The translations under genes were made by a program, and so were the position numbers. A stretch of 56,626 bases of DNA from an uncultured Porphyromonadaceae bacterium (lineage in GTDB: Bacteria; Bacteroidota; Bacteroidia; Bacteroidales; Muribaculaceae), in the NCBI GenBank assembly GCA_947427285.1, contig CANEHE010000010.1:1-56626 (forward strand), read 5' to 3'. How positions within the stretch are numbered: position 1 is the stretch's first letter; every line of letters starts with the position of its first letter. A model generated the notes under the pieces. It was not told the DNA's origin. It did not search any database and saw only the letters and a program-made list of their open reading frames with translations. Shown here piece after piece: positions 1 to 9,909 of the stretch.

Positions 1-77
1 TTTGAAGATAAATTTATTCAAAAACATTTAACCGTACAAATGTACGACCTCTAAATCAAATTCCTAACCCGATGACA

Positions 78-875
78 TCAATCATTGAACATTTCAAAGT
101 TCAACGCGGCAATCTTCAGATTGTGATTACGGATAAACCGAATTACATTATCGCGTTCACCGGACGGACGCACATCATCCTCAATACGTCTAAGAGCGTT
201 GAACGGAGAGGTGTTACACTGATAGATATGACGATAACACTTGGCAATGTCATCGATGGTGTCCTCATCCATTTTCTGTTTACGCAGAATATATGCATTC
301 ACACCATAATACGCAATCGGATTATGGGCCATAATAACGTATGGAGGGATATGACTGTTGACACGACATCCACCTTTGACAAGTACCCATTCCCCAATAT
401 CACAACGTTCATGAACCAATGCGTTGGAAGATAGAATTGTACAGTTACCGATACGGCAATCACCGGCAATCTTCACCGCATTACCAATGACACAGTTGTC
501 TCCTATTTCGGAATCATGACCTATATGGGTCTGCGCCATTATGAAACTATGATTGCCGATACGTGTGGCCGATTCCGGACGTATACCACGGTTTATAATC
601 ACATGTTCACGTATTTTATTATCATCGCCGATAATCACTTCCGTCCTCTCCCCTTTCCAACGGAAATCCTGAGGTTCAGCGGCAATGATTGCCCCTTCAT
701 AGATGATGTTCCCCTTGCCTATGCGTGCACCAGAAAGGACGCTTGCGTGGGGACGGATGTGGCAACCGTCTCCTATGACAGTATTGGCATCCACAAAAGC
801 GAATGCGTCGATGGTTACGTCATCGCCGATCTTGGCATCAGGATTGACGAAAGCTAACGGGCTTATATGGGACAT
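78..875 (-). CDS. lpxA: UDP-N-acetylglucosamine O-acyltransferase
   Basis: LpxA transfers a 3-hydroxyacyl chain from acyl carrier protein to UDP-GlcNAc, the first step of lipid A synthesis, in the cytoplasm. The 265-residue length is usual for the family. The N-terminal two thirds are hexapeptide repeats of the left-handed beta-helix type (IGDDV, IGDGC, IGKGN, IGDNC, IGNCT). The catalytic histidine is expected to be His120, in the segment THIGHDSEIG. The gene starts only 45 bases after the outer-membrane efflux gene ends, so it is probably the last cistron of the efflux operon. From family knowledge, Bacteroidota lpxA usually sits beside lpxD and the lpxC-fabZ fusion; here it does not, although those genes could lie outside the window. 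Confidence 0.95.
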   Translation of the reverse strand: MSHISPLAFVNPDAKIGDDVTIDAFAFVDANTVIGDGCHIRPHASVLSGARIGKGNIIYEGAIIAAEPQDFRWKGERTEVIIGDDNKIREHVIINRGIRPESATRIGNHSFIMAQTHIGHDSEIGDNCVIGNAVKIAGDCRIGNCTILSSNALVHERCDIGEWVLVKGGCRVNSHIPPYVIMAHNPIAYYGVNAYILRKQKMDEDTIDDIAKCYRHIYQCNTSPFNALRRIEDDVRPSGERDNVIRFIRNHNLKIAALNFEMFND

Positions 876-920
876 AATATTGATTCTTTGGTTTTCTGTT
901 GTTTTTATAATGTAAACTGA

Positions 921-2303
921 CTATCGTCCTCCGCCGACAGCCTGATAAAGACTAACCAGAGCAGCAGCACGGGCATGCCAGCATGCAAGACTCGAAAGTT
1001 GTGCCTGTAAAAGTCCCGAACGGGCCGTAAGCACTTCAAGATAAGTGGTGCCGGGATTGCCAAGTGTAAGAAGCTCCTGCGTGTACTCTACTGATTTCTC
1101 AAGTTGGTCAATCTGTTGGAGAATATATTCGCGCTTCTGTCCATTCTTTTCAAGTTCAACAAGAGCATCACTCACTTCTGCGGATGCATTAAGCACAGCA
1201 TATTCGAAATTGTTCAATGCCTGTTGCTGTTGAGCTTTCGCAGCCTGAAGTGTAGCGATATTCTGGCCTCTGGAAAACAGCGGTGCTGTAAGTTGACCGG
1301 CAAGCTGAATAAACCATTTCCCCGGATTGGCTATGAAACTACCCAGAAGATTGGTGAATCCTCCGTTTGATGAAATATTGATACTGGGATAGAAGTTGGC
1401 ACGTGCGCTGTTGGTAGCATAATATGCCACAGCCAGAGCACGCTCAGCGGCACCCACATCCGGACGTGCAGCAAGATAAGTCATAGGCACTCCCCGGGTA
1501 AGTTCAACCGGAAGATCAAAATTCAGATTTGACGTTACCTCCCATGTCTGTGGATATGTGTTGAGAAGAAGCGAAAGAGTGTTCTGGGTAATATGAATCT
1601 GACGTTCCAGATCAGGTATGGAAGAAAGGACACTGTAATAGTTGGCCCGGCTCTGCACTACCGCAGCCTCATTTACACGTGCCGCCTGTTTCATCAACTC
1701 CATAGACTCAACCTGTTCCTTCCATATTTCAGAAGTACGTTTTGTTAGATCAAGCTGTTGATTGAGAAGTACAAGCGTATAATACACGTTAGCCACACCA
1801 CATACAATCTGCGATTGGGCGGCCTGACGATAGGCCTCCATCTGCTCTACAGCTACCTGTGCACCTCGCTTACGGTTCAATATTTTACCAAAAGCGTCTA
1901 TTTCCCAATTGAGAGCCAACGGGATCTGGTAAGTCCAACTCATACGGCTCCCGTCGTAGCTGGCTCCTGCACCGTTAGGATTAAGAGCGGCCGAAGGGAA
2001 ATAGCTCAACTTCGCGCCTTTGAGTTGTGCACGTGCTATTTCAACGTTGAGACGGGCATTCTCAAGATCCTTGTTATTATTGAGAGCAAGCCGGATAAGA
2101 TTCTGGAGTTGCGGATCTGTGAAGACCTGTTCCCAGCCGAGATATGGCAGCGATGTGCTGTCGGGCATCACTTCCTTAGACTTGGCATAGTCATTAACTA
2201 TTGCACTATCTGAGGTCGGAAGTTCATATTTTTTATAGATATTGCAACCTGTCAGCAGTATACCGACAGACGCAATGAATGTGTATTTTATGAAGCGGTT
2301 CAT
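921..2303 (-). CDS. Outer-membrane efflux lipoprotein, TolC/OprM (NodT) family
   Basis: This is the outer-membrane channel of the tripartite pump encoded by the next two genes. The start is placed at the ATG at 2303 (460 residues) because the reading frame upstream opens only with a TTG and the ATG gives a clean lipoprotein signal peptide ending in LLTGC, with the lipidated Cys at residue 20. The rest has the duplicated alpha-helical OEP pattern, with long Ala/Gln-rich coiled-coil helices such as QAAKAQQQQALNNFEYAVLN and the AARPDVGAAERAL motif typical of NodT-type factors. It lies 67 bases after the RND gene in one operon. The substrate cannot be told from the sequence. Confidence 0.93.
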   Translation of the reverse strand: MNRFIKYTFIASVGILLTGCNIYKKYELPTSDSAIVNDYAKSKEVMPDSTSLPYLGWEQVFTDPQLQNLIRLALNNNKDLENARLNVEIARAQLKGAKLSYFPSAALNPNGAGASYDGSRMSWTYQIPLALNWEIDAFGKILNRKRGAQVAVEQMEAYRQAAQSQIVCGVANVYYTLVLLNQQLDLTKRTSEIWKEQVESMELMKQAARVNEAAVVQSRANYYSVLSSIPDLERQIHITQNTLSLLLNTYPQTWEVTSNLNFDLPVELTRGVPMTYLAARPDVGAAERALAVAYYATNSARANFYPSINISSNGGFTNLLGSFIANPGKWFIQLAGQLTAPLFSRGQNIATLQAAKAQQQQALNNFEYAVLNASAEVSDALVELEKNGQKREYILQQIDQLEKSVEYTQELLTLGNPGTTYLEVLTARSGLLQAQLSSLACWHARAAALVSLYQAVGGGR

Positions 2304-2370
2304 ATTCTTATATTTATTTGACAATTTTAGAAGCAGGGATATGAGTTATATACATATCCCTGCTACAAAA

Positions 2371-5300
2371 TCATTCATGTGCGGGACTATACTGTTCTAT
2401 TTCGGAAGTAAGTCCTGAATTATCCTTGTCCTCCCACTTGATCGGTGAGATTTTCTCCTGAAGTTTCTGGAAGGCCACGAATAGCGCAGGCACTACAAGA
2501 ACCTGAAGAATCATACCGATAAGCATACCACCGATCGCACCGCCACCGAGGGCATGGTTGCCGTTAGCTCCCGCACCATGAGCGAACATCATAGGCAACA
2601 GACCGATAATCATAGCCAATGATGTCATCAGGATAGGACGCAGACGTGCCACAGCTCCCTGTATCGCAGCCTGCACGATACTCATGCCGGTACGTCGACG
2701 TTCCAATGCGAACTCCACAATAAGAATGGCATTCTTGGCAAGAAGACCTATAAGCATGATCAGAGCGATCTGGAGATAGATATTGTTGTCAATACCCATG
2801 AAACGCGCGAAGATAAATGTTCCCATAAGACCGAACGGAACAGAAAGTATAACTGCCCACGGAAGCATATAACTTTCATACTGTGCACTCAGAAGAAGAT
2901 AGACAAACAGAAGCACAAGTCCGAAGATATAAGCTGTCGATCCGCTACCTGTAGATGCCTCCTCACGGGTCAGACCCGAGTATTCATAACCGAAACCAAC
3001 CGGAAGAGTCTGCGCCGCAACCTCTTCAATTGCTGCGATAGCATCGCCGGATGAGACACCCGGGGCAGGTGAACCTGTTACAGATATGCTTGTGAACATA
3101 TTGAATCGATTGATCACGTCTGGACCATAGACACGCTTGAGACTCACAAAATTATCTATAGGAGCCATTGTCGCGCCATTGCGTACCTTGATTCGCTTAA
3201 GAGTTTCTGGAGATACTCGCGCCTCTGGACTTGCCTGCATCATAACTCGATACAACTTACCGTAGCTGTTGAAATTCGACACATACATACCGCCATAGTA
3301 GCCTTGCAGAGCCGTGAGAATGGCATTCTGTGTCAGACCAGCCTGCTTCACCTTCGCCACATCGATTTCTACAAGATACTGCGGAAAAGTCGGATTGAAC
3401 GTGGAATAGGCCATAGCAATTTCAGGACGGGCATTAAGTGCTCCTATAAACTGTTGATAGACTTGGAAGAAGTTATCAAGATTGCCACCCGTTTTGTCCT
3501 GAAGTTTTACTTCAAAGCCGTTTGTCACAGAGTAACCGCTTACCATAGGTGGCTTGAAGAACATTATACGAGCGTCTTTAAGTACTGCACATTTCTGATA
3601 GAGCATGCCAAGCACCGCATCTGCTGTCTGATTGTCACCTTTGCGTTCGCTCCAATTGCGAAGTTTTATAATGAACGAACCGTATGTATTGCCTTGACCG
3701 CCTACAAACGAATATCCTGTAATGGCTGTGCGGAACTCAATCTCAGGAATGGTGGCAGCGATGCTGTCAACCTGATCCATGATGCGTTTGGTCTTTTCCA
3801 TCGCGGTGGCCGGCGGCATGTCCACTACTCCCATAATTGTTCCTGTGTCTTCTTCAGGAACAAGAGAAGTCGCAGTCGTAGACATCAACCATACAAGTAT
3901 ACCCACACTCGCAGCCACAAAACCAAAACTGATTACTTTATGGCTGACAAAAAAGTCTGTCCATTTCTTGTAACCCCCGAGAAGTTTGTCGAAAGCCTTG
4001 TTAAAACTATCGATAAAACGGCGGGAGAACATTCCGATCACTGCAAGGATAGCCACAATAACTGCAATCACACTGAGTGTTACATTCTCAAATGAGTACC
4101 AACCCAATACCAGGAATACCACCGCTGCTATAATGAGAAGAGTTGTGACGAGTGGAGGGAAAGCCGGAATAAGCCGTTTTTTATAGGTTTCCTTAATCAC
4201 ATCACCTGCTGCAGAATATGCATCTCCAAGACGTTCTTTGAGTGTTGTGTCAGGTTTGTGTGGCTTAAGGAATATGGCACACAATGCAGGCGAGAGGGTC
4301 AAAGCATTGACTGCAGACAGGCCTATTGCCATAGCCATGGTCAAGCCGAACTGACGATAAAAGACTCCTGAAGTACCCCCCATGAACGACACCGGTATAA
4401 ACACAAGCATCATTACAAGCGTGATGGACACTATGGCACCTGAGATCTCATTCATAGCATCAATGGATGCACGCCGAGCCGACTGATATCCTTGATCAAG
4501 TTTTGCATGCACAGCTTCCACCACCACTATCGCGTCATCGACCACTATCGCAATCGCAAGCACAAGAGCAGAGAGTGTAAGAAGGTTGATCGAGAACCCG
4601 AAGATATTGAGAAGAAAGAACGTTCCGATAAGTGCCACAGGTATGGCGATCATGGGAATGATCGTGGAGCGGAAATCCTGAAGGAATATGAATACCACAA
4701 GGAACACAAGAATGAAAGCCTCGATCAGAGTCTTTATAACCTCCTCTATAGAAGCATAAAGGAAGTCATTCACATTCATCGAGGTAGTGATGCGGATTCC
4801 TTTTGGTGCCTCTTTCTGGAAACGATCCACTTCCTTCAATATGTCGTTGACCACTTGAGTAGCATTGGAACCTGCAGCCTGGAATACAATTGCCGAACAT
4901 CCTATATGTCCGTTAGTTGTGGAATGGAAACCGTATGAGAGACGTCCGAGTTCAATGTCAGCGACATCGCTAAGCCGTAGCAATTCTCCTTCTGGGGTAG
5001 CGCGTATGATTATGTCTCCGAATTCCTTTTCATCTGACAAACGGCCTTTGTAACGCATCACATACTGAAAACTCTGATTACCGTTTTCACCAAACTGGCC
5101 GGGTGCAGCCTCTATATTCTGCTCGGCAAGTGCAGCTGATATGTCTGTAGGCATAAGTCCGTACTGTGCCATCACCTCAGGCTTGAGCCAGATACGCATA
5201 CTGTAATCGGCTCCCATCACCATGGCATCACCAACGCCGGATACACGTTTAAGCACGGGCACCACATTGATGGCCATATAGTTCTCTATGAATTCTTCGG

Positions 5301-5751
5301 AATACTGATCGTTTTCCGAATAGATGTTGAGCACTACAAGCATCGATGATTGACGCTTCTGAGTAATCACACCTACCTGATTAACCTCTGCCGGAAGAAA
5401 ACTTGCAGCTTTCGATACGCGATTCTGTACGTCTACAGCCGCCATATCAGGATCGGTTCCCTGCTTAAAATACACGGTAACTTCCGCCGAACCGTTATTG
5501 GAAGCCGAAGACATCATGTATTCCATGTTTTCCGCTCCATTAATCTGTTCCTCAAGTGGAGCGATCACAGAGTTAAGCACACTTTGTGCATTGGCACCGG
5601 TATACTGAGTGGATACACGTATAGTTGGAGGAGCAATATCCGGATATTGCTCAATCGGGAGAGACATAAGTCCAAGCAGACCGAAAATCACGATAAAAAT
5701 CGAGATTACTGTCGAAAGCACCGGACGCTTTATAAAATTTGAAAGATTCAT
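2371..5751 (-). CDS. RND efflux pump inner-membrane subunit, HAE1/AcrB family
   Basis: A proton-driven inner-membrane exporter of hydrophobic and amphiphilic compounds. It has the AcrB architecture: TM1 at residues 10-29, a periplasmic pore domain, TM2-6 at about 340-495, a second periplasmic domain, and TM8-12 at the C-terminus. The proton-relay pair Asp405-Asp406 lies in VVDDAIVVVE, and the partner Lys lies in LLAKNAILIVEFA. At 1126 residues it is roughly 80 longer than AcrB-type pumps. The extra sequence is at about residues 505-590, between TM6 and TM7, and includes two more hydrophobic stretches (about 533-551 and 558-575). Operon with adaptor upstream and outer-membrane factor downstream. 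Confidence 0.96.
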   Translation of the reverse strand: MNLSNFIKRPVLSTVISIFIVIFGLLGLMSLPIEQYPDIAPPTIRVSTQYTGANAQSVLNSVIAPLEEQINGAENMEYMMSSASNNGSAEVTVYFKQGTDPDMAAVDVQNRVSKAASFLPAEVNQVGVITQKRQSSMLVVLNIYSENDQYSEEFIENYMAINVVPVLKRVSGVGDAMVMGADYSMRIWLKPEVMAQYGLMPTDISAALAEQNIEAAPGQFGENGNQSFQYVMRYKGRLSDEKEFGDIIIRATPEGELLRLSDVADIELGRLSYGFHSTTNGHIGCSAIVFQAAGSNATQVVNDILKEVDRFQKEAPKGIRITTSMNVNDFLYASIEEVIKTLIEAFILVFLVVFIFLQDFRSTIIPMIAIPVALIGTFFLLNIFGFSINLLTLSALVLAIAIVVDDAIVVVEAVHAKLDQGYQSARRASIDAMNEISGAIVSITLVMMLVFIPVSFMGGTSGVFYRQFGLTMAMAIGLSAVNALTLSPALCAIFLKPHKPDTTLKERLGDAYSAAGDVIKETYKKRLIPAFPPLVTTLLIIAAVVFLVLGWYSFENVTLSVIAVIVAILAVIGMFSRRFIDSFNKAFDKLLGGYKKWTDFFVSHKVISFGFVAASVGILVWLMSTTATSLVPEEDTGTIMGVVDMPPATAMEKTKRIMDQVDSIAATIPEIEFRTAITGYSFVGGQGNTYGSFIIKLRNWSERKGDNQTADAVLGMLYQKCAVLKDARIMFFKPPMVSGYSVTNGFEVKLQDKTGGNLDNFFQVYQQFIGALNARPEIAMAYSTFNPTFPQYLVEIDVAKVKQAGLTQNAILTALQGYYGGMYVSNFNSYGKLYRVMMQASPEARVSPETLKRIKVRNGATMAPIDNFVSLKRVYGPDVINRFNMFTSISVTGSPAPGVSSGDAIAAIEEVAAQTLPVGFGYEYSGLTREEASTGSGSTAYIFGLVLLFVYLLLSAQYESYMLPWAVILSVPFGLMGTFIFARFMGIDNNIYLQIALIMLIGLLAKNAILIVEFALERRRTGMSIVQAAIQGAVARLRPILMTSLAMIIGLLPMMFAHGAGANGNHALGGGAIGGMLIGMILQVLVVPALFVAFQKLQEKISPIKWEDKDNSGLTSEIEQYSPAHE

Positions 5752-5796
5752 TTTCTCGTGGAATATATCTTAAACCTAATATCCAAAGCCCAAAAC

Positions 5797-6921
5797 CTAT
5801 TTTTTAGGCTTTATCTGCATGCCGTCTTTCACAGAGATACCGACACCTTCAACCACGACCAGATCACCTGGTTTAAGGCCACTCGTCACTATATAGTTCT
5901 GACCATCATTCTGTTCGGAAATCTGAATTGGAGTGGAATGCACTTTACTTGAGTCGCCTACCACATAGCAGAATTTCATATCCTGAATCTCAAAAGTAGC
6001 CTTCTGCGGGATAAGCATGGCGTTGCGTTGAAGGGTGGGAATCATCACATTGGCTGTATTACCGCTTCTCAACACACCATTAGGATTTGGGAAAAGAGCT
6101 TTAGCCGTCGCACTGCCTGTAGTGGGATCAAGCACTCCGGATATCGATATTATTTTACCTTCACGGCCGTACCGTTCGCCATTGGCAAGTACCAGAGAGA
6201 CCGGAGGCAATTGGGCAAGAGCTTCCTTCATGCTTTTCTTGCCATTGTCAGTAAGAGAATATATCTCTTTTTCGTTGAGCGAGAAATATGCCTCAACATC
6301 ACCGTTGTTGGACAACACGGTGAGAAGTGTCTGAGGCGACACAAGAGCACCCTCCTTGAAGTCGATAGTTCCGACTACGCCCGAAGTAGGAGCAGTAACC
6401 ACTGAATAGGATAAATTCTTGCGGGCCGAGACAAGCTGGGCATTTGCCTGATTGAGCTGTGCCTTGGCAACATTGAGCGCATCGACCGAAGTCTGGTATG
6501 CAGGCGCACTGATAATATTCTTATCAAGAAGTATCTTGTTGTTGTTGGCATTTGTCTGTGCTGTATTTACATTAGCCTGCGCCACAGCCACAGCAGCCTG
6601 CGCCGCATCCACGTTAGCCTTAAGTTGCACCTGGTCAATGGTAAAAAGCACCTGTCCCGCACTTACATGCTGTCCTTCTTGTACATTTACCTTTGTAAGA
6701 AAACCTGAAATCTGTGGACGTATCTCTACGTCGTTCTCGCCATGCAGAGTCGCCGGATAACCTGATTCAAGGTTTGCATCCTCTTCCCCTACAGTAATAA
6801 CTGCCAGTTCCGGCACTTGCTGTTGCTGTGCGTCTCCCTCTTGTTTCTTTGAACAGGCCGAAAGAAGAAAACTTCCTGCGACCAGTCCGACTGCGAGATA
6901 AATGCTTGGTTGAATTTTCAT
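5797..6921 (-). CDS. RND efflux periplasmic adaptor lipoprotein, AcrA/MexA family
   Basis: The membrane-fusion protein linking the RND pump to the outer-membrane channel. The 374-residue protein starts with a lipoprotein signal (LSAC, Cys23). It then has the split biotinyl-lipoyl domain (VEIRPQISGFLTKVNVQEGQ and SYSVVTAPTSGVVGTIDFKE) flanking an Ala/Asn/Gln-rich alpha-hairpin at about 105-165, followed by beta-barrel and membrane-proximal domains. It is the first gene of the operon adaptor-pump-channel-lpxA, with a promoter-like -7 box 30 bases upstream. No TetR or MarR regulator lies beside it, so local repression is not evident. Confidence 0.95.
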   Translation of the reverse strand: MKIQPSIYLAVGLVAGSFLLSACSKKQEGDAQQQQVPELAVITVGEEDANLESGYPATLHGENDVEIRPQISGFLTKVNVQEGQHVSAGQVLFTIDQVQLKANVDAAQAAVAVAQANVNTAQTNANNNKILLDKNIISAPAYQTSVDALNVAKAQLNQANAQLVSARKNLSYSVVTAPTSGVVGTIDFKEGALVSPQTLLTVLSNNGDVEAYFSLNEKEIYSLTDNGKKSMKEALAQLPPVSLVLANGERYGREGKIISISGVLDPTTGSATAKALFPNPNGVLRSGNTANVMIPTLQRNAMLIPQKATFEIQDMKFCYVVGDSSKVHSTPIQISEQNDGQNYIVTSGLKPGDLVVVEGVGISVKDGMQIKPKK

Positions 6922-6950
6922 AAACTTGGGTATATAATATATTTTTTTGA

Positions 6951-6958
6951 CAAAATTA
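6951..6958 (-). promoter_or_regulatory. Candidate -7 box of the efflux-lpxA operon
   Basis: On the minus strand this reads TAATTTTG, matching the Bacteroidota TAnnTTTG box, 30 bases before the adaptor start. The -33 position is only T-rich. The whole 174-base gap 6922-7095 otherwise shows a small stem (AAACTG/CAGTTT at 7030-7046) that might help end the ftsH transcript. Confidence 0.5.
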
Positions 6959-7095
6959 CTCTTATTCGATCTCAGAGAAAAATTAAAAAAACATTATCCG
7001 ACTTACGGAACAATATTACCGAATAATGGAAACTGAATTGCAGTTTTTAGTTTTATTGCTGACCAATCTTCGGCAAAGACAGTCCGGCAATACTT

Positions 7096-9147
7096 TCATT
7101 TATTGAAAGGAGGAGGAGTCCCGTCGTCGTCAGAGCCTGTATCGGAGGATTGGCCACCGGAGGAAGGAAGAGCCGGATGTTCCGATTTGAACTCATCGGC
7201 AATTTTAGTTTCCTCTTTTCTGTTAAGCTCCATAATTTCATCCGTACGTGACTTCCATTGACGTGGACCCAGAATCTTCTTTACATCATCATGATATATC
7301 ACTTCATTCTTTATCAACAAGTCTCTGATCTGGTTATGCTGGGCCGCATAGCTTCTGAGAATTTGCTTAGCACGCTCATACTGTTCGTTTACGATCCGAC
7401 TGACCTCAGAATCGATCAATTCCGCAGTCTGCTCAGAATAAGGTTTGGTGAATCCATATTCCTGACCAGATGAATCATTGAAATTGATATTCGGAATCTT
7501 AGGACTCATGCCATACATCATTACCAGTGAACGGGCCATTTTCGTACATCTCTCCAGATCGTCGCTTGCTCCAGTACCGATCTGACCAGTAAACACATCT
7601 TCAGCGGCACGCCCTCCAAGAAGACCGCACATTGTGTCGAGCAATGCCTGTGTAGGAATGATCTGCCTTGCCTCCGGCGCATACCAGGCTGCGCCAAGAG
7701 CCCGTCCTCTTGGAACGATAGTCACTTTCACCAATGGATTGCCATACTGGAGCATCCATGTGACAGTGGCATGTCCTGCCTCATGTGTGGCAATTGAGAA
7801 TTTTTCCTCATCAGTAATAATCCGGGAACGTTTCTCCAGTCCACCGACGATACGGTCTATCGCTCCCATAAAGTCGTTCCACTCAACCTGATTCTTATTG
7901 TTACGGGCGGCTATCAAGGCTGCCTCATTACATACATTAGCGATATCCGCACCGGAAAATCCCTGTGTCTGTCGAGCCAACTGTTCAATATCAATGGCGG
8001 AACTTACCTTAATATTGCGCAGATGCACGTTGAAAATTTCCATACGATCAGTAAGCTCAGGAAGATCAACATATATCTGACGGTCAAATCGACCTGGACG
8101 CAACAATGCCTTGTCAAGCATATCTGCCCGGTTGGTGGCAGCGAGGATAATTACCCCGTTATTTGTGCCGAATCCATCCATCTGCACCAGCATCTGATTC
8201 AGCGTGTTTTCCCGTTCATCATTTCCTCCCATACTCGGGTTCTTACCACGGGCGCGTCCCACAGCATCAATCTCATCGATAAAAACAATACATGGGGCTT
8301 TCTCTTTGGCCTGTTTGAACAGATCCCGGACGCGGGCCGCGCCGACACCCACAAACATTTCTACAAAATCAGAACCTGAAATGGAAAGGAAGGGTACATT
8401 TGCTTCCCCGGCCACAGCTTTGGCCAGAAGGGTCTTGCCCGTACCCGGAGGACCTACCAGAAGTGCACCTTTAGGTATTTTGGCACCAAGTTCAGTGTAT
8501 CGCTGAGGATTCTTAAGAAATTCTACAATTTCCTCTATCTCCACTTTTGCTTCCGCTAATCCGGCCACATCCTTAAAGGTGACATTTGTACCGTTTCCTT
8601 TATCAAATACAGTAGCCTTTGACTTGCCTACATTGAAAATACCACCTCCGGCCCCACCTCCGGACATCCGTTTGGATATAAAATACCAACCGAGAAAAAT
8701 CAGGAGTATAGGTCCGAAAGCCCAGAAGATACGCATCAGATCCGAGCCTTTCTCAAAACTCACCTTTATCGTCGGTTTGCCTTGAGCCACGAGTGCATTA
8801 TTCCACCCTTCTATCTTATCGGAAATTTTATCAGGAGAAGGGATTGTAGTCTCGATTTTCTTCTGGCCCTCAAAACCAGGCTGCATATCGAATTTCAATT
8901 TTTTCGCACCAGCTTCGGTAAGAAATCCGTATGCCTGTGCATTACTCATATCTACCGAGATTTTCTCAACATCGCCGGCCAGAGCAGCTTTTTCAAACTC
9001 AGTCCAATCAACCTGACGAGTCTGATCATTATTCTGAAAATAATAAAGACCGACCAAAGCAAGCCCAATCATGGCATACATCCAATACATATTGAGCAGC
9101 GGCTTTTTTGACGGCCTACGGGGAGATTTGTTATTTTGGGAAAACAT
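7096..9147 (-). CDS. ftsH: ATP-dependent zinc metalloprotease FtsH
   Basis: FtsH is a membrane-anchored hexameric AAA+ protease that degrades misfolded membrane proteins and short-lived regulators. The 683 residues show TM1 at about 21-37, a periplasmic domain, TM2 at about 139-157, a Gly-rich linker, the Walker A motif GPPGTGKT at 232-239, Walker B VFIDEID at 288-294, the SRH region [20 protein letters not shown], and the zinc protease motif HEAGH at 455-459. The C-terminal tail is acidic and Ser/Gly-rich. It follows rsfS by 99 bases without an obvious promoter or terminator, so the two are probably cotranscribed, an arrangement common in Bacteroidota. Confidence 0.97.
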   Translation of the reverse strand: MFSQNNKSPRRPSKKPLLNMYWMYAMIGLALVGLYYFQNNDQTRQVDWTEFEKAALAGDVEKISVDMSNAQAYGFLTEAGAKKLKFDMQPGFEGQKKIETTIPSPDKISDKIEGWNNALVAQGKPTIKVSFEKGSDLMRIFWAFGPILLIFLGWYFISKRMSGGGAGGGIFNVGKSKATVFDKGNGTNVTFKDVAGLAEAKVEIEEIVEFLKNPQRYTELGAKIPKGALLVGPPGTGKTLLAKAVAGEANVPFLSISGSDFVEMFVGVGAARVRDLFKQAKEKAPCIVFIDEIDAVGRARGKNPSMGGNDERENTLNQMLVQMDGFGTNNGVIILAATNRADMLDKALLRPGRFDRQIYVDLPELTDRMEIFNVHLRNIKVSSAIDIEQLARQTQGFSGADIANVCNEAALIAARNNKNQVEWNDFMGAIDRIVGGLEKRSRIITDEEKFSIATHEAGHATVTWMLQYGNPLVKVTIVPRGRALGAAWYAPEARQIIPTQALLDTMCGLLGGRAAEDVFTGQIGTGASDDLERCTKMARSLVMMYGMSPKIPNINFNDSSGQEYGFTKPYSEQTAELIDSEVSRIVNEQYERAKQILRSYAAQHNQIRDLLIKNEVIYHDDVKKILGPRQWKSRTDEIMELNRKEETKIADEFKSEHPALPSSGGQSSDTGSDDDGTPPPFNK

Positions 9148-9246
9148 GATGACAGGTTAAATACATATATTTTTAATCATCTCCTGACAACAACGAGACC
9201 CTAAAATAATCTCTTCATAGTCAAGAAGTTTTTGCGAATCACATTT

Positions 9247-9606
9247 TTAATCGAGGTCTGGAATAGATGATATCACACCATCTGCCCATAGTTCTTCCAG
9301 ATTGTATCTCTCTCGAACCTCCGGCACAAATATATGAACCATAATCTCTCCATAGTCAATAACAATCCATTGTCCGTTGCGATAACCGTCATAATTATAT
9401 GGTTTTCTTTTGCCTCGGTCATGAACCAATTCACGTACACTATCGGCAATCGCGCATACCTGCGACGGAGACCTGCCCTCGCAAAGGATAAATTTCCCGG
9501 CGGAGGCCATCTCTATTTCCGAAAGGTCTATAATAGTGATTCCTTTCCCTTTCTTTTCCTGAATCCCTTCTGTTATCAAAGAAGTTATATCGGTGTCTGA
9601 ATACAT
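9247..9606 (-). CDS. rsfS: Ribosomal silencing factor RsfS
   Basis: RsfS (DUF143/Iojap family) binds ribosomal protein L14 and blocks joining of the subunits when nutrients are scarce. The ATG at 9606 is chosen, giving 119 residues. An in-frame extension to 9648 would have to use a TTG and adds residues not expected in the family. Family features are visible: IIDLSEIEMASAGKFILCEG, then a central helix and KPYNYDGYRNGQWIVIDYGEIMVHIF, close to the typical WVLLDYGDVVVHVF signature. First gene of a two-gene unit with ftsH. Confidence 0.93.
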   Translation of the reverse strand: MYSDTDITSLITEGIQEKKGKGITIIDLSEIEMASAGKFILCEGRSPSQVCAIADSVRELVHDRGKRKPYNYDGYRNGQWIVIDYGEIMVHIFVPEVRERYNLEELWADGVISSIPDLD

Positions 9607-9909
9607 CTGAAAATTTAACTGTAAACGTAAAAACTCGGCTACGCGCAATAGCTGAATGCCGGGTTATTTCTTACATAACAATTATCATTGAAAAATTATT
9701 ACAGTCTTCGAAAAAGTATTATGAAAAATCTATTATCCGGTGTGCCCTTCGGATCCACAGAACACAATACTGCATATTTTTCAATCTGCGAAATTACAAA
9801 AAAAAGATGAGACGGCAAAAACCGTCTCATTGTCACCTTTATGTTTATCCGGCTATCTTCATACGTCAAATACCAGACTATTATCCCTCATAGCGACGGT
9901 AAACTTTTA
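9607..9909. other. Intergenic region between OmpA-like gene and rsfS
   Basis: About 300 bases without a credible gene. It holds the terminator at 9797-9830 and a weak -7-like box on the minus strand at 9790-9797 (TAATTTCG) that could serve rsfS-ftsH. No small ORF with coding character was seen. Confidence 0.5.
9797..9830 (-). terminator. Intrinsic terminator after the murA-rimM-OmpA-like operon
   Basis: Perfect 9-bp stem ATGAGACGG (9807-9815) / CCGTCTCAT (9822-9830) with a 6-base loop, followed on the minus strand by a run of eight T (the A-run just below 9806). It lies 80 bases downstream of the OmpA-like stop codon. Confidence 0.85.

Noticed and set aside
1..23. Imperfect hairpin at the left edge (TTTGAA...TTCAAA)
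   Set aside because: Two mismatches, short stem and cut by the window edge; not enough to call a terminator for lpxA.
3304..4095. Long plus-strand ORF (263 codons) inside the RND gene
   Set aside because: Antisense shadow of a clear pump gene. Its product is rich in Cys, His and Arg and matches no family.
9607..9648. N-terminal extension of rsfS from a TTG
   Set aside because: Family members start near the ATG at 9606 and the extension is not family-like.
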